Positions 42,041 to 50,681 of a stretch of 64,000 nt of DNA are shown here, one piece after another. The notes below the pieces were generated by a model. It did not search any database and had not been told where the DNA came from. It worked only from the letters and a program-made list of their open reading frames with translations. This DNA is from Bacteroidales bacterium (lineage in GTDB: Bacteria > Bacteroidota > Bacteroidia > Bacteroidales > UBA932). The position numbers were made by a program, and so were the translations under genes. Within the stretch, counting starts at the first letter, position 1. Every line of letters starts with the position of its first letter. The stretch spans positions 1 through 64,000 of the forward strand of contig JAILLE010000014.1 of assembly GCA_024693285.1 (NCBI GenBank), read 5' to 3'.

Positions 42041-43423
42041 ATGAGCTCATTTCTCGCACCTCCTCCCTTCAAAGAGGAAATGACCGGCCCGGAGGTCGAT
42101 TCCATCTACAAGAAAAAACGCTTGCAGGTATTCCTGGGCATATTCATAGGCTACGCCGGCTTTTACATCGTCCGCAAGAATTTCTCGATGGCCATCCCCG
42201 GACTCGAGGCTCTCGGCTTCACCACCGAGGAACTCGCCATCGTGCTGTCGATGAACGCTATAGCTTACGGATTCTCGAAGTTCCTGATGGCCAGCATCTC
42301 GGACCGTAGCGACGCCCGGAAGTTCTTGCCCCTCGGCCTGGTCTTGGCCGCCCTCTCAATGGCGTTCATGATCGTTCCGGTGCAGTGGCTCGGAATCGAG
42401 CACAAGTTCTGGGCGATAGCGCTCATGTCATTGCTCAACTTCCTTGTGGGTTGGTTCAACGGAATGGGCTGGCCTCCATGCGGAAGGGTCATGACACGAT
42501 GGTTCTCCATTAAGGAACGCGGCACTTGGATGTCAGTCTGGAATTGCGCCCACAACGTCGGAGGCGCTTTGGTCGGACCTATGGCCACTTACGGCGCAGT
42601 TTGGTTCGGATCGTGGTTCTACGGTGCCCATACCGATCATTATTTCCTGATCGGATCTTTCGTGTTCCCGGCCGCCGTGGCCATCCTCATAGCTATTATC
42701 GCATACTGCATGATCCGTGACACACCGCAGTCTCTCGGACTCCCCTCCATCGAGAAATGGTCCGGACATGCGGCCAAGCATTACACAGTCAAGAGTGAGG
42801 AGGTCATGTCTGTAAAGGATATATTCAGAACGGTCCTTTCCAACAAGTTGCTCTGGTACATCGCGTTCGCCAACGCCTTCGTCTACATGGTTCGTTACGG
42901 ATGTCTTGACTGGGCACCTAAGATATTGACTGACAAAGGAATAGACCTAACCAGCACCGGCTGGGCATACTTCGCCTACGAGTTCGCCGCCATCCCTGGT
43001 ACTTTGTTCTGCGGCTGGCTCAGCGACAAGGTTTTCAATGGGCGGAGAGCGCTCCCTACCATGCTGTTCATGGCCCTAGTGGGAGTGGCGATATTCATTT
43101 ATTGGAAAAACCTTGATAATCTGACCGTTATCATCTCTTGCCTGATAGCCATCGGCTTCTTCATCTACGGTCCTGTCATGCTGATTGGTGTGCAAGCTCT
43201 TGACCTCGCCCCGAAGAACGCCGCAGGCACCGCCGCCGGACTTACCGGATTCCTCGGTTATGTGCTGGGCACGGCGATTCTGGCCAACATCCTTGTGGGC
43301 TTCACAATGAAACGAGCCGGATTGGACACCGTGTTCCTCCTTTTCATCGCCGCATGCGTCATATCGATCCTTTTGATGGGTCTGACTTACAAGGCAGAGC
43401 AGTATCTCGCGAAGAAAGAATAG
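42041..43423 (+). CDS. MFS transporter of the organophosphate:phosphate antiporter family (GlpT/UhpT-like)
   Basis: A 460-residue protein with about 12 membrane helices. Signature segments of the OPA family are YIVRKNFSMAIPGL in helix 1, GFSKFLMASISDRSDARKFLPLGL, FNGMGWPPCGRVMTRWFSIKERGTWMSVWN (the OPA motif) and DWAPKILTDKGI. It would exchange glycerol-3-phosphate or hexose phosphate for inorganic phosphate at the inner membrane. It begins 27 nt after the ABC-F gene and is probably in the same operon. The substrate cannot be told between glycerol phosphate, sugar phosphate or phosphoglycerate. Confidence 0.9.
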   Translation: MSSFLAPPPFKEEMTGPEVDSIYKKKRLQVFLGIFIGYAGFYIVRKNFSMAIPGLEALGFTTEELAIVLSMNAIAYGFSKFLMASISDRSDARKFLPLGLVLAALSMAFMIVPVQWLGIEHKFWAIALMSLLNFLVGWFNGMGWPPCGRVMTRWFSIKERGTWMSVWNCAHNVGGALVGPMATYGAVWFGSWFYGAHTDHYFLIGSFVFPAAVAILIAIIAYCMIRDTPQSLGLPSIEKWSGHAAKHYTVKSEEVMSVKDIFRTVLSNKLLWYIAFANAFVYMVRYGCLDWAPKILTDKGIDLTSTGWAYFAYEFAAIPGTLFCGWLSDKVFNGRRALPTMLFMALVGVAIFIYWKNLDNLTVIISCLIAIGFFIYGPVMLIGVQALDLAPKNAAGTAAGLTGFLGYVLGTAILANILVGFTMKRAGLDTVFLLFIAACVISILLMGLTYKAEQYLAKKE

Positions 43424-43430
43424 ATCTTTC

Positions 43431-43471
43431 TGCCATTCTGTCAGCGATTCTTTGTTGGCAGATAATTTGAT
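43431..43471 (+). promoter_or_regulatory. Sigma-54-like promoter with direct repeat before grpE-dnaJ
   Basis: TTGGCAGATAATTTGAT (43455-43471) keeps the GG-N10-G(A) spacing of sigma-54 promoters (consensus TGGCACGN4TTGC), with GA instead of GC at -12. Twelve nt before it TGCCA-N3-TGTCA (43431-43443) forms a direct repeat which could be an activator site. No good TAnnTTTG element is present. No CIRCE (HrcA) element is seen. Confidence 0.45.
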
Positions 43472-43501
43472 ATGTCCAAATTAGTTTAATGGAGAAAGAC
43501 T

Positions 43502-44059
43502 ATGAGCAAGAAGAAAAACAATGAGGAAGTAAAAGAGGAAGTGAAGGAAGAGAAGGTCAAGAAAGAGAATCTCGCCAACGATAAACTTGATGCTGATTTG
43601 GAGGCTCTTAGGAAAGAGAACGAGGAGCTGAAAACAAGCGTGGCGAAGGAGAAGGACGACTATCTCCGCCTGATGGCCGATTTCGAGAATTTCCGCCGTC
43701 ACTCCGCTGAGACGAAACTTGAGCTTGTCAGCACAGCTTCCGCTGACATAATCAAGGGCCTGCTTCCCGTTCTCGACGACTTCGAGCGTGCGATGAAAAT
43801 GCTCACAGATGCTGAAGACAAGGTGGCCGTCGAGGGCACAGAATTGATATACAATAAGTTAATGACTTTCCTCAAGGCCAAGGGACTGGACATCATCAAG
43901 GCAAAAGACGAGAAGTTTGACACTGATTTCCATGAGGCCGTGGCTCAGGTGCCGGTTCCCGAAGAGGATAAGAAGGGCCTTGTGTTCGACGTGGTACAGA
44001 CCGGTTACACTCTTTCCGGAAAGGTGATCCGCTACGCCAAGGTCGTTGTCGGAATATAG
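43502..44059 (+). CDS. grpE: Nucleotide exchange factor GrpE
   Basis: A 185-residue protein: an acidic/basic N-terminal coiled coil (EEVKEEVKEEKVKKENL, LEALRKENEELKTSVAKEK), then DYLRLMADFENFRRH, KGLLPVLDDFERAM and the C-terminal beta domain with FDTDFHEAVAQVPVPEEDKKG, VFDVVQTGYTLSGKVIRYAKVVV. GrpE releases ADP from DnaK. It is followed by dnaJ after 11 nt; dnaK is not in the window. A sigma-54-like promoter precedes it. Confidence 0.96.
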   Translation: MSKKKNNEEVKEEVKEEKVKKENLANDKLDADLEALRKENEELKTSVAKEKDDYLRLMADFENFRRHSAETKLELVSTASADIIKGLLPVLDDFERAMKMLTDAEDKVAVEGTELIYNKLMTFLKAKGLDIIKAKDEKFDTDFHEAVAQVPVPEEDKKGLVFDVVQTGYTLSGKVIRYAKVVVGI

Positions 44060-44070
44060 GAGGTTGATCC

Positions 44071-45261
44071 ATGGCTGAGAAAAGAGACTATTACGAGGTT
44101 CTGGGAATCGCCAAGACAGCGACCGCTGATGAGATAAAGCTGGCCTACAGAAAGGCTGCCATGAAATGGCATCCTGACCGCTGGGTTGAAGGTACTGACG
44201 CTGAGAAGAAAACCGCCGAGGAAAAGTTCAAAGAAGCCTCGGAGGCATATTCAGTGCTTAGCGACCCTGACAAGAAGGCCAGATACGACCAATTCGGATT
44301 CTCCGGTGTCGACGGCCAGGCGGGACCTGATTTCAGCGGAGGCTTCGGCAATCTAGAGGACATCCTCAGGGATCTCTTCGGAGGAGGCTTCGGTGGTTTC
44401 GGAGGCTTTGGCGGGTTCAGTGGATTCGGCGGTGGAGGCGGCTCCACAAGGTCCCAGACCAGGGTCTATAAAGGACGTGACATCCGTACGAGAGTACGTC
44501 TGACCTTGGAGGAAATCGCCAAGGGCGTAGAGAAAGAGATCACGATAGAGCGCAATCGTCCCTGCCCCGACTGCGGAGGTAAAGGAACCAAGAACTCTTC
44601 AGACATAAAGACTTGCCCGACCTGTAACGGATCGGGCCAGGTTCAGCATGTGACCAACTCATTGTTCGGAAGGACAATGACTTATTCCACCTGTCCCCAG
44701 TGCGGTGGTGAGGGAAAGATAGTCACCAACCCATGCCGCACATGCGGAGGCACCGGGCTTGTGAGGAAACGTGAGACTGTCAAAGTCAAGATTCCTGCTG
44801 GTGTCGAGGACGGAATGCAGCTTACTCTCAGGGGTGAGGGCCATGCGGCTCCTCATAACGGAGTGAATGGAGACCTGCTTGTCATTATCGAGGAGGTTAC
44901 CCATTCCAACCTTAAGAGAGAAGGCAATAATCTCTTCTATTCCACCATGATATCCGTCACGGACGCCATACTCGGCACTGAGATAGCCGTCCCTTGCATA
45001 GACGGGACTTATAAGGTAAAAGTCGAACCAGGAACACAATCCGGAGCCGTCGTGAAACTCCGAGGAAAGGGCCTCCCGGCTGTCAGCGGATACGGAAGCG
45101 GAACTGGAGACATGTATGTGAAAATCCTTGTCTGGATACCTAAAAGACTCTCGAGCGAGGAGAAGGCCGCCCTGCAAAACATGAGGACCAGCCGCTCCTT
45201 TACCCCAGACCCTTCAAGGGACGATAAGGCGGTGTTTGACAAGATCAAGGATATTTTTTAA
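44071..45261 (+). CDS. dnaJ: Chaperone protein DnaJ
   Basis: A 396-residue Hsp40. The J domain (RDYYEVLGIAKTATADEIKLAYRK, HPD in MKWHPDRW) has about 8 extra residues after the HPD motif; then a Gly/Phe-rich linker with repeated GGFGG. Four zinc-finger repeats follow, CPDCGGKG, CPTCNGSG, CPQCGGEG and CRTCGGTG, and the substrate-binding domains. It hands unfolded proteins to DnaK. Unusually for this phylum a strong AGGAGG lies 8 nt before the ATG, overlapping the grpE stop region. Gene order grpE-dnaJ is normal for Bacteroidota. Confidence 0.96.
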   Translation: MAEKRDYYEVLGIAKTATADEIKLAYRKAAMKWHPDRWVEGTDAEKKTAEEKFKEASEAYSVLSDPDKKARYDQFGFSGVDGQAGPDFSGGFGNLEDILRDLFGGGFGGFGGFGGFSGFGGGGGSTRSQTRVYKGRDIRTRVRLTLEEIAKGVEKEITIERNRPCPDCGGKGTKNSSDIKTCPTCNGSGQVQHVTNSLFGRTMTYSTCPQCGGEGKIVTNPCRTCGGTGLVRKRETVKVKIPAGVEDGMQLTLRGEGHAAPHNGVNGDLLVIIEEVTHSNLKREGNNLFYSTMISVTDAILGTEIAVPCIDGTYKVKVEPGTQSGAVVKLRGKGLPAVSGYGSGTGDMYVKILVWIPKRLSSEEKAALQNMRTSRSFTPDPSRDDKAVFDKIKDIF

Positions 45262-45278
45262 ATATTCCTCAAAAAAAG

Positions 45279-45309
45279 TTTTGTGATTGTAAAAATATTC
45301 GTACTTTTG
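45279..45309 (+). promoter_or_regulatory. Promoter of rplS and the tRNA-Arg/tRNA-Gly genes
   Basis: TTTTG (45279-45283), an 18-nt spacer and a perfect -7 element TACTTTTG (45302-45309). Start near 45316. The 10-nt string from the -7 element onward (TTTGCAGTCC) is shared with the rpsF promoter. Confidence 0.85.
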
Positions 45310-45315
45310 CAGTCC

Positions 45316-45384
45316 GAAATTTAAGAGCAACCTCTTGCGGGTCGTTATCAGATGTGCGTAATGTTGCTTAAAAAGTATTGAGAG
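45316..45384 (+). promoter_or_regulatory. Possible structured 5' leader of rplS
   Basis: The roughly 70-nt untranslated region contains AGCAAC (45329-45334 region) and GTTGCT near 45363 as possible closing stem, enclosing about 28 nt with a second weak pairing (TTGCG/TGCG). It fits a self-regulatory ribosomal protein leader, but pairing was judged by eye and no known class was recognised. Confidence 0.35.
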
Positions 45385-45768
45385 ATGGATTTAATGAAAA
45401 TTGTTGAGCAATCTTTCGCTAACGAGAAAGTTGCTACCTTCCCTAAGTTCAAGGCCGGTGACACCATCACCGTCACTTACAGGATCAAGGAAGGCGATAA
45501 GGAGAGGCTCCAGAACTTCAGGGGCGTCGTCATCCAGGAAAGGGGCGCTACCCCGACCACCAGGACTTTCACCGTCCGCAAGGTTTCCGGTGGAATTGGT
45601 GTCGAGAGGATTTTCCCCTTCCAGTCACCGTTCATCGAGAACATCGAGCTGAACAAGGTCGGTAAGGTCCGCAGAGCCAGGATATTCTACCTGCGTAACC
45701 TCTCTGGTAAGAAGGCCAGGATCAAGGAGCGCAAGTTCGCTGGCAAGAAGGTTGAGGCCGCCGAATAG
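45385..45768 (+). CDS. rplS: 50S ribosomal protein L19
   Basis: A 127-residue protein, normal for Bacteroidota. L19 landmarks are [55 protein letters not shown] and a basic C-terminus [22 protein letters not shown]. It sits at the 30S-50S interface and helps form intersubunit bridges. It has its own promoter and leader, and two tRNA genes follow in the same direction before a terminator. Confidence 0.97.
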   Translation: MDLMKIVEQSFANEKVATFPKFKAGDTITVTYRIKEGDKERLQNFRGVVIQERGATPTTRTFTVRKVSGGIGVERIFPFQSPFIENIELNKVGKVRRARIFYLRNLSGKKARIKERKFAGKKVEAAE

Positions 45769-45776
45769 AAAGCTAA

Positions 45777-45853
45777 GGTCCCCTAGCTCAACTGAATAGA
45801 GCATCTGACTACGGATCAGAAGGTTACAGGTTTGAATCCTGTGGGGATCACCA
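45777..45853 (+). tRNA. tRNA-Arg (anticodon ACG)
   Basis: A complete 77-nt cloverleaf: acceptor GGTCCCC/GGGGATC (one G-T pair), D arm GCTC/GAGC, anticodon arm TCTGA-CTACGGA-TCAGA with ACG at positions 34-36, variable AGGTT, T arm ACAGG-TTTGAAT-CCTGT, discriminator A and an encoded CCA. It reads CGU-type arginine codons after A-to-I change at position 34. It starts 8 nt after rplS. Confidence 0.97.
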
Positions 45854-45858
45854 CTTTA

Positions 45859-45931
45859 GCGGAATTAGCTCAGTTGGTAGAGCATCAGCTTCCCAAGCTG
45901 AGGGTCGCGAGTTCGAATCTCGTATTCCGCT
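45859..45931 (+). tRNA. tRNA-Gly (anticodon CCC)
   Basis: A complete 73-nt cloverleaf without an encoded CCA: acceptor GCGGAAT/ATTCCGC, D arm GCTC/GAGC, anticodon arm TCAGC-TTCCCAA-GCTGA with CCC at positions 34-36, T arm GCGAG-TTCGAAT-CTCGT, discriminator T. It decodes GGG. It lies 5 nt after tRNA-Arg, which does encode CCA; thus the two neighbours differ in 3' end processing. Confidence 0.96.
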
Positions 45932-45945
45932 CGCAAAATAAAAGA

Positions 45946-45974
45946 TAGCCGATTTTTTTCGGCTATTTTTTTTT
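45946..45974 (+). terminator. Terminator of the rplS-tRNA unit
   Basis: Hairpin TAGCCG...CGGCTA (45946-45965, T-rich loop) followed by a T9 tract (45966-45974) on the plus strand, 14 nt after tRNA-Gly. Confidence 0.9.
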
Positions 45975-45999
45975 GTATAGATCCACCCATAATCAAGAA

Positions 46000-46039
46000 C
46001 CTCCGCCCAAATAGCCTTGTATCAGGCTTTGGGCGGAGG
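46000..46039 (-). terminator. Hairpin terminator after the bactofilin gene
   Basis: Strong hairpin: arms CCTCCGCCC (46000-46008) and GGGCGGAGG (46031-46039), extended inwards by AAA/TTT and an AGCCT/AGGCT stem. The minus-strand tail GGTTCTTGATT has a weak T tract. It is placed 27 nt after the bactofilin stop. Confidence 0.65.
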
Positions 46040-46065
46040 CGTGGAATAGAAAACCTTACGGCACG

Positions 46066-46578
46066 TCAGGCTTCCGGGATCTCATTCGCCGCCGGAGCGG
46101 AGAACGGAGACGGAGTTGAGCCAACTTTATATGTGTCATCCTCGATTTCCTGCTCGGGGATGTCATACATGGCGGGACGCTCACCAGTGGTCAACTGGGT
46201 GAATTCAGCCTCATCAATCATCTTGCAGTTACCGTTGAAAACAGCATCAAGGTCAACTTGGAGCCTTCTGATGTGAAGGTCACCGCTTACAACACAAGTA
46301 TCTTTAAGGCTCAGGGTGTCCTTAACATAGAAATTGCCGTCTATCTTGCCCCAAAAATCGCAACTCGTGCAGATGATGTCGCCTTTGACGACAGCCTTCT
46401 CACCGACCACGACCTTGGCCTGGGAGACTATTTTACCTTCGAAATTACCATCGATCCTGATGTCATTCGGAGATGTGATCTCACCTTTGATGCTCGATCC
46501 GGCCGAGATCCTGCTGATGTCGTTGACTCCTACTGAGTCTCCGGACCTGTCATAATTCGCTGCCATATTCTTTTTCAT
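46066..46578 (-). CDS. Bactofilin (polymer-forming cytoskeletal protein)
   Basis: A 170-residue protein whose centre (about residues 20-120) is a bactofilin beta helix: GSSIKGEITSPNDIRIDGNFEGKIVSQ, KVVVGEKAVVKGDIICTSCDFWGKIDGNFYVKD, CVVSGDLHIRRLQVDLDAVFNGNCKM. Tails are short and disordered. Bactofilins self-assemble without nucleotide near the membrane and help shape cells or place enzymes. It lies 24 nt downstream of secA and is probably cotranscribed; a hairpin terminator follows. Confidence 0.93.
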   Translation of the reverse strand: MKKNMAANYDRSGDSVGVNDISRISAGSSIKGEITSPNDIRIDGNFEGKIVSQAKVVVGEKAVVKGDIICTSCDFWGKIDGNFYVKDTLSLKDTCVVSGDLHIRRLQVDLDAVFNGNCKMIDEAEFTQLTTGERPAMYDIPEQEIEDDTYKVGSTPSPFSAPAANEIPEA

Positions 46579-46602
46579 TTAATCGTTAATATTCAAATAC
46601 TT

Positions 46603-49600
46603 CTATACAAGACCGACTCCATGGCAGTTCTTGTATTTCTTACCGGAGCCGCAAGGACAAGGATCATTGCGTCCGACCTTCTTCTCGACATGAACCGGAG
46701 TGTTGGCCTTCTGCTCACCATTCGTCACGAGATCGTTGCGACGGGTCTGCATCTGGCTCATGTCCGTCCGACGCCTCGGTGCCTGGGCAGGACGCGCCTC
46801 ATTCTCATCCCTCAACGGGACGAAGGCCCTGAGAAGGAATGAGAGGACATCCTTGTTGAGATCCTCAAGCATAGAGGCGAAGAGGTTGTAGCTCTCGAGT
46901 TTGTAGACCACGAGAGGATCCTTCTGCTCGTAGGCGGCGTTCTGTACGCTTGTACGGAGATCGTCCATCTCACGGAGATGCTGCTTCCAATGCTCATCGA
47001 TCTGGTAAAGGATGATGGTGCGGCTAAGTGCCTTCGCTATCTCTTTACCCTGGGTGTTATATGCTTTCTCAAGATTGACGCTGAGAGTCAACATCTTCCG
47101 GCCGTCAGAAATCGGGATAGCGATGTTCTGGTACATACTCCCCTGCTTCTCGTAAATCTGCTTGATGAAAGGATAAACCTTCTCGGCAAGGGTGTTCATC
47201 CTACGGTCATAGACCTCCTGCATGTGCTTGCAAAGGGCGTCAGACAGATCGTTGGGCTTGGCGCTGGAATAGAAGGCCTCATCGAATCCAAGGTCTATGG
47301 ACAACTGGCCCATCACATATTCCTCAAAATTCTGGTAGGACATTCCTTCCGCCCTGTCGGCGATAAGGTTCGAGGAGTCGATCATCATGTTCTGGACATC
47401 AATCTCAATCCTTTCTCCGGAAAGAGCGTTGCGGCGGCGGGCGTAGACAGCCTCACGCTGATAGTTCATGACATCATCGTACTCAAGGAGTCTCTTACGG
47501 ACACCGAAGTTGTTCTCCTCCACCTTCTTCTGAGCGTTCTCGATGGACTTGGAGAGCATTCCGTTGACGAGAGCCTCGTCATCAGCCATACCCAATTTAT
47601 CGACCACGCCCGCGATCCTCTCGGAACCGAACAGACGCATAAGCTTATCTTCAAGGGATATGTAGAACTCGGAGGAACCCGGGTCACCCTGACGGCCGGA
47701 ACGGCCCCTCAACTGACGGTCGACACGACGGCTGTCATGCCTCTCCGTACCGATGATCGCAAGTCCGCCGGCTTCCTTGACTTCAGGGGAAAGCTTGATA
47801 TCGGTTCCACGGCCAGCCATATTGGTAGCGATGGTCACATTGCCCTTCTGTCCGGCCTGGGCGACAATCTCAGCCTCCCTGGCGTGCTCCTTGGCATTGA
47901 GGACATTATGCTTGATTCCTCTCATTCGGAGCATACGGCTCAGGAGCTCTGATGTCTCCACATCAGTAGTACCAACCAGAACCGGCCTGCCTTGATCGGT
48001 GAGCTCCTTGACCTTGTTGATAACCGCCTGATACTTGGCCTTCTTGGTCTTATAAATGAGGTCGTCCATGTCATCCCTGATAACAGGCCTGTTGGTAGGA
48101 ATGACGACCACATCGAGCTTATAGATGGACCAGAACTCGCCCGCCTCTGTCTCAGCGGTACCGGTCATTCCGGCGAGCTTGTGGTACATCCTGAAATAAT
48201 TCTGGAGAGTGATGGTAGCGAAGGTCTGTGTCGCAGCCTCGACTTTGACGTTCTCCTTCGCCTCGACAGCCTGATGCAAACCGTCGCTCCAACGGCGTCC
48301 CTCCATGATACGGCCGGTCTGCTCGTCGACAATCTTGACCTTGTTGTCGATCACGACATAGTCAACATCCTTCTGGAACATGGCGTATGCCTTCAAGAGC
48401 TGGATCATGGCGTGGACCCTCTCGCTCTTGAGGGAATATTCCTCCATCAGCTTGTCCTGGCGCTCCTGCTTCTCCTCCGGGGATAGAGTCTCGTCTTTCT
48501 TGATGTCAGCGATCTTGCTTCCCATGTCGGGCAGGACGAAGAAATCAGGATCGGACACCGAGTTGGCAAGGGCGTCGTGACCCTTGTCAGTCATGTCGAC
48601 AGAGTGCTGCTGCTCGCTGATGACGAAGTAAAGCTCGTCAGTGACTATGTGCATCTGGCTCTCATTGTCCTGCATGTAGAAGTTCTCAGCCTTCTGCATA
48701 AGGGCCTTCATACCTTGCTCGCTGAGGAACTTGATGAGAGGCTGATACTTAGGCAATCCTTTATAAGCCCTGTAAAGCAACATACCTCCCTCATCCATCT
48801 TACCGGCGGCGATAGCCTTTTTGGCCTCATTAAGGACCTGGTTGACAAGGGTGCGCTGCTTCTGGTAAAGACTCTCGACATAAGGGCGGTACTCGATGTA
48901 CTGCTCATCGTCCTCCGCCTTGGCGACAGGACCAGAGATAATCAATGGGGTACGGGCGTCATCAATAAGGACGGAGTCAACCTCGTCGACGATGGCGTAG
49001 TGATGCTTGCGTTGCACGAGGTCATTCATATTGACCGCCATATTGTCACGCAAGTAGTCGAAACCGAACTCGTTGTTGGTACCGAAAGTGATATCGCAGT
49101 TATATGCCCTCTTACGAGCGTCGCTGTTGGGCTCGTGCTTGTCAATACAATCGACCGAGAGGCCATGGAACATATAGAGAGGTCCCATCCACTCGGAGTC
49201 ACGCTTGGAGAGGTAGTCATTAACGGTAACTACGTGTACTCCCTTTCCGGCGAGGGCGTTAAGGAATACAGGCAAGGTGGCAACGAGGGTCTTACCCTCA
49301 CCGGTCGCCATCTCAGCGATGCTTCCCATCTGCTCCTTGTTGGATTTTACTCCACCATTCAGGACGATACCACCGATCAACTGGACATCGTAATGAACCA
49401 TGTCCCAGGTAACCTCATTACCTCCAGCGATCCAATGGTTATGATAGACAGCCTTGTCGCCGTCAATGGTCACGAAATCGTGGTTGATGCTGAGGTCCCT
49501 ATCGAACTGGGTCGCTTCGACAACGATTGTCTCATTCTCCTTGAACCGCCTGGCGGTGGATTTCATAATAGAGAAAGCCTCAGGAAGAATCTCCTCCAGG

Positions 49601-49908
49601 GTCTTCTCAATCTGCTCATCCTCCTCTTTAACAAGTTTGTCTGACTCGGTGGCGAGATTCTCCTTCTCGGAAACGGGAATATCTTCCTCCAGTTTCGCCT
49701 TTATCTCGGCGATCCTCGCCTCGAAGGGCGCCTCGCATTCGCGAAGCTTATCCTTCAGTGCCTGTGATCTTGCCCTCAACTCGTCATCTGAAAGAGCGTC
49801 TATCGCAGGATAAGCCGCCAGGACCTTGTCCAGGACCGGCTTGATGAGCTTCATGTCACGGTCGGCTTTCGAGCCGAATATCTTTCTTAATAAGCCTGAT
49901 ACAGCCAT
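46603..49908 (-). CDS. secA: Protein translocase ATPase SecA
   Basis: A 1101-residue motor, long for SecA (about 900 in E. coli) as is usual in Bacteroidota, where the N-terminal part and the preprotein-binding region carry inserts. Visible are [15 protein letters not shown] (Walker A), [20 protein letters not shown] (DEVD box), [38 protein letters not shown] and the [13 protein letters not shown] motif VI. The C-terminus has the zinc-binding [14 protein letters not shown]. It drives export through SecYEG. The promoter lies inside a hairpin upstream, and bactofilin follows. Confidence 0.97.
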   Translation of the reverse strand: MAVSGLLRKIFGSKADRDMKLIKPVLDKVLAAYPAIDALSDDELRARSQALKDKLRECEAPFEARIAEIKAKLEEDIPVSEKENLATESDKLVKEEDEQIEKTLEEILPEAFSIMKSTARRFKENETIVVEATQFDRDLSINHDFVTIDGDKAVYHNHWIAGGNEVTWDMVHYDVQLIGGIVLNGGVKSNKEQMGSIAEMATGEGKTLVATLPVFLNALAGKGVHVVTVNDYLSKRDSEWMGPLYMFHGLSVDCIDKHEPNSDARKRAYNCDITFGTNNEFGFDYLRDNMAVNMNDLVQRKHHYAIVDEVDSVLIDDARTPLIISGPVAKAEDDEQYIEYRPYVESLYQKQRTLVNQVLNEAKKAIAAGKMDEGGMLLYRAYKGLPKYQPLIKFLSEQGMKALMQKAENFYMQDNESQMHIVTDELYFVISEQQHSVDMTDKGHDALANSVSDPDFFVLPDMGSKIADIKKDETLSPEEKQERQDKLMEEYSLKSERVHAMIQLLKAYAMFQKDVDYVVIDNKVKIVDEQTGRIMEGRRWSDGLHQAVEAKENVKVEAATQTFATITLQNYFRMYHKLAGMTGTAETEAGEFWSIYKLDVVVIPTNRPVIRDDMDDLIYKTKKAKYQAVINKVKELTDQGRPVLVGTTDVETSELLSRMLRMRGIKHNVLNAKEHAREAEIVAQAGQKGNVTIATNMAGRGTDIKLSPEVKEAGGLAIIGTERHDSRRVDRQLRGRSGRQGDPGSSEFYISLEDKLMRLFGSERIAGVVDKLGMADDEALVNGMLSKSIENAQKKVEENNFGVRKRLLEYDDVMNYQREAVYARRRNALSGERIEIDVQNMMIDSSNLIADRAEGMSYQNFEEYVMGQLSIDLGFDEAFYSSAKPNDLSDALCKHMQEVYDRRMNTLAEKVYPFIKQIYEKQGSMYQNIAIPISDGRKMLTLSVNLEKAYNTQGKEIAKALSRTIILYQIDEHWKQHLREMDDLRTSVQNAAYEQKDPLVVYKLESYNLFASMLEDLNKDVLSFLLRAFVPLRDENEARPAQAPRRRTDMSQMQTRRNDLVTNGEQKANTPVHVEKKVGRNDPCPCGSGKKYKNCHGVGLV

Positions 49909-49960
49909 AAAAAAACCTTGTCTCTGATTAACCTACAAATATAGCGATAATCAGAGACAA
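49909..49960 (-). terminator. Hairpin with T tract immediately before secA, promoter in its loop
   Basis: Perfect 13-bp inverted repeat (49948-49960 and 49918-49930; TTGTCTCTGATTA and its complement) with a 17-nt loop, followed on the minus strand by GG and T7 (49915-49909) that touch the secA ATG. It is placed to terminate the upstream barrel gene (stop at 50000). Confidence 0.75.
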
Positions 49961-49966
49961 ATACAA
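49936..49966 (-). promoter_or_regulatory. secA promoter located in the hairpin loop
   Basis: On the minus strand TTG (49966-49964), 20 nt, then a perfect -7 element TATATTTG (49943-49936). Transcription would begin near 49930, in the second arm, so secA mRNA lacks the first arm and cannot form the terminator. Confidence 0.75.
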
Positions 49967-49999
49967 TTATCAGACCTCGGAATTAGGACTGACAGAACG

Positions 50000-50635
50000 T
50001 CAGAACATGAATCCCACGCCTAATTTCAGCTGGCTGCGATGGATCTTGAGAACCCCGCTCGTGAGGTTGCCGCCATTGCGGTTGACCACACCATAGTCAT
50101 ACCTGACTGAAAAACGGACGGCGTCCATGACATCGAAAGCGACACCGCCACCGAGAAGGACATCAAAACGGCTGTACTTTGTGTAGCCGCTAAGCTGGCC
50201 GCTGTAGATGTCATATTCCATGCTGGTACTTCTCTCCTTGATCCTTGAGGTCAGGCCGAGATCGAGGGTAGGTCCGGCGAACACCACGATGCGCATATCC
50301 TCGCTCATAGGGAACTTGATATTGAGATCGAGAGGAACAGCCAGATAAGTCTCGGTGAAACCGACCTTTGTGTAATCATAAATGTTGACCTCGCCACCGG
50401 TAAAATAGCCGAACTGGATTCCGGGGGCGAATCCGACAGTGCCTTCTATCAGAGGAATATCATAGGACAAGCCAAGGGTTCCGCCATAAAGGTCAGCGGA
50501 GACATGTCCAAGAGTGTAATCGAACCGGGTGTCGCTGAGTCCGAAACCGACTTCAGCCACAAGATTCTGGGCGAAAGCGTTTGTCCCGGCGAGCGCCAAT
50601 GACGCCGCGAGGATGGTTGTGATAATCTTTCTCAT
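50000..50635 (-). CDS. Outer-membrane beta-barrel protein (porin-like)
   Basis: A 211-residue exported protein: signal peptide MRKIITTILAASLALAGTNA, cleavage at AFA/QN. The mature part alternates beta strands with Gly/aromatic residues (AEVGFGLSDTRF, GGTLGLSYDIPL, GFAPGIQFGYFTGG, DLGLTSRIKERS, LGGGVAFDVMDAVRFSVRYDYGVVN) and ends QLKLGVGFMF with terminal Phe, typical of 8-stranded small barrels of Bacteroidota (OMP_b-brl). Function unknown. Followed by the hairpin terminator near secA. Confidence 0.85.
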   Translation of the reverse strand: MRKIITTILAASLALAGTNAFAQNLVAEVGFGLSDTRFDYTLGHVSADLYGGTLGLSYDIPLIEGTVGFAPGIQFGYFTGGEVNIYDYTKVGFTETYLAVPLDLNIKFPMSEDMRIVVFAGPTLDLGLTSRIKERSTSMEYDIYSGQLSGYTKYSRFDVLLGGGVAFDVMDAVRFSVRYDYGVVNRNGGNLTSGVLKIHRSQLKLGVGFMF

Positions 50636-50681
50636 ATAAAAAGAATAGTTTGAAAATCAAGCGAATATAAATCTGCTAAAA

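Noticed and set aside
43430..43461. CTGCCA/TGGCAG inverted repeat before grpE as a CIRCE (HrcA) operator
   Set aside because: Only 6 bp per arm with a long spacer and no match to the CIRCE consensus; the direct repeat reading explains it better.
46978..49644. Long open frames antisense to secA (for example 48577-49644 and 46978-47952)
   Set aside because: They mirror the codon structure of secA on the other strand, have no recognisable domains and no promoter or start context.
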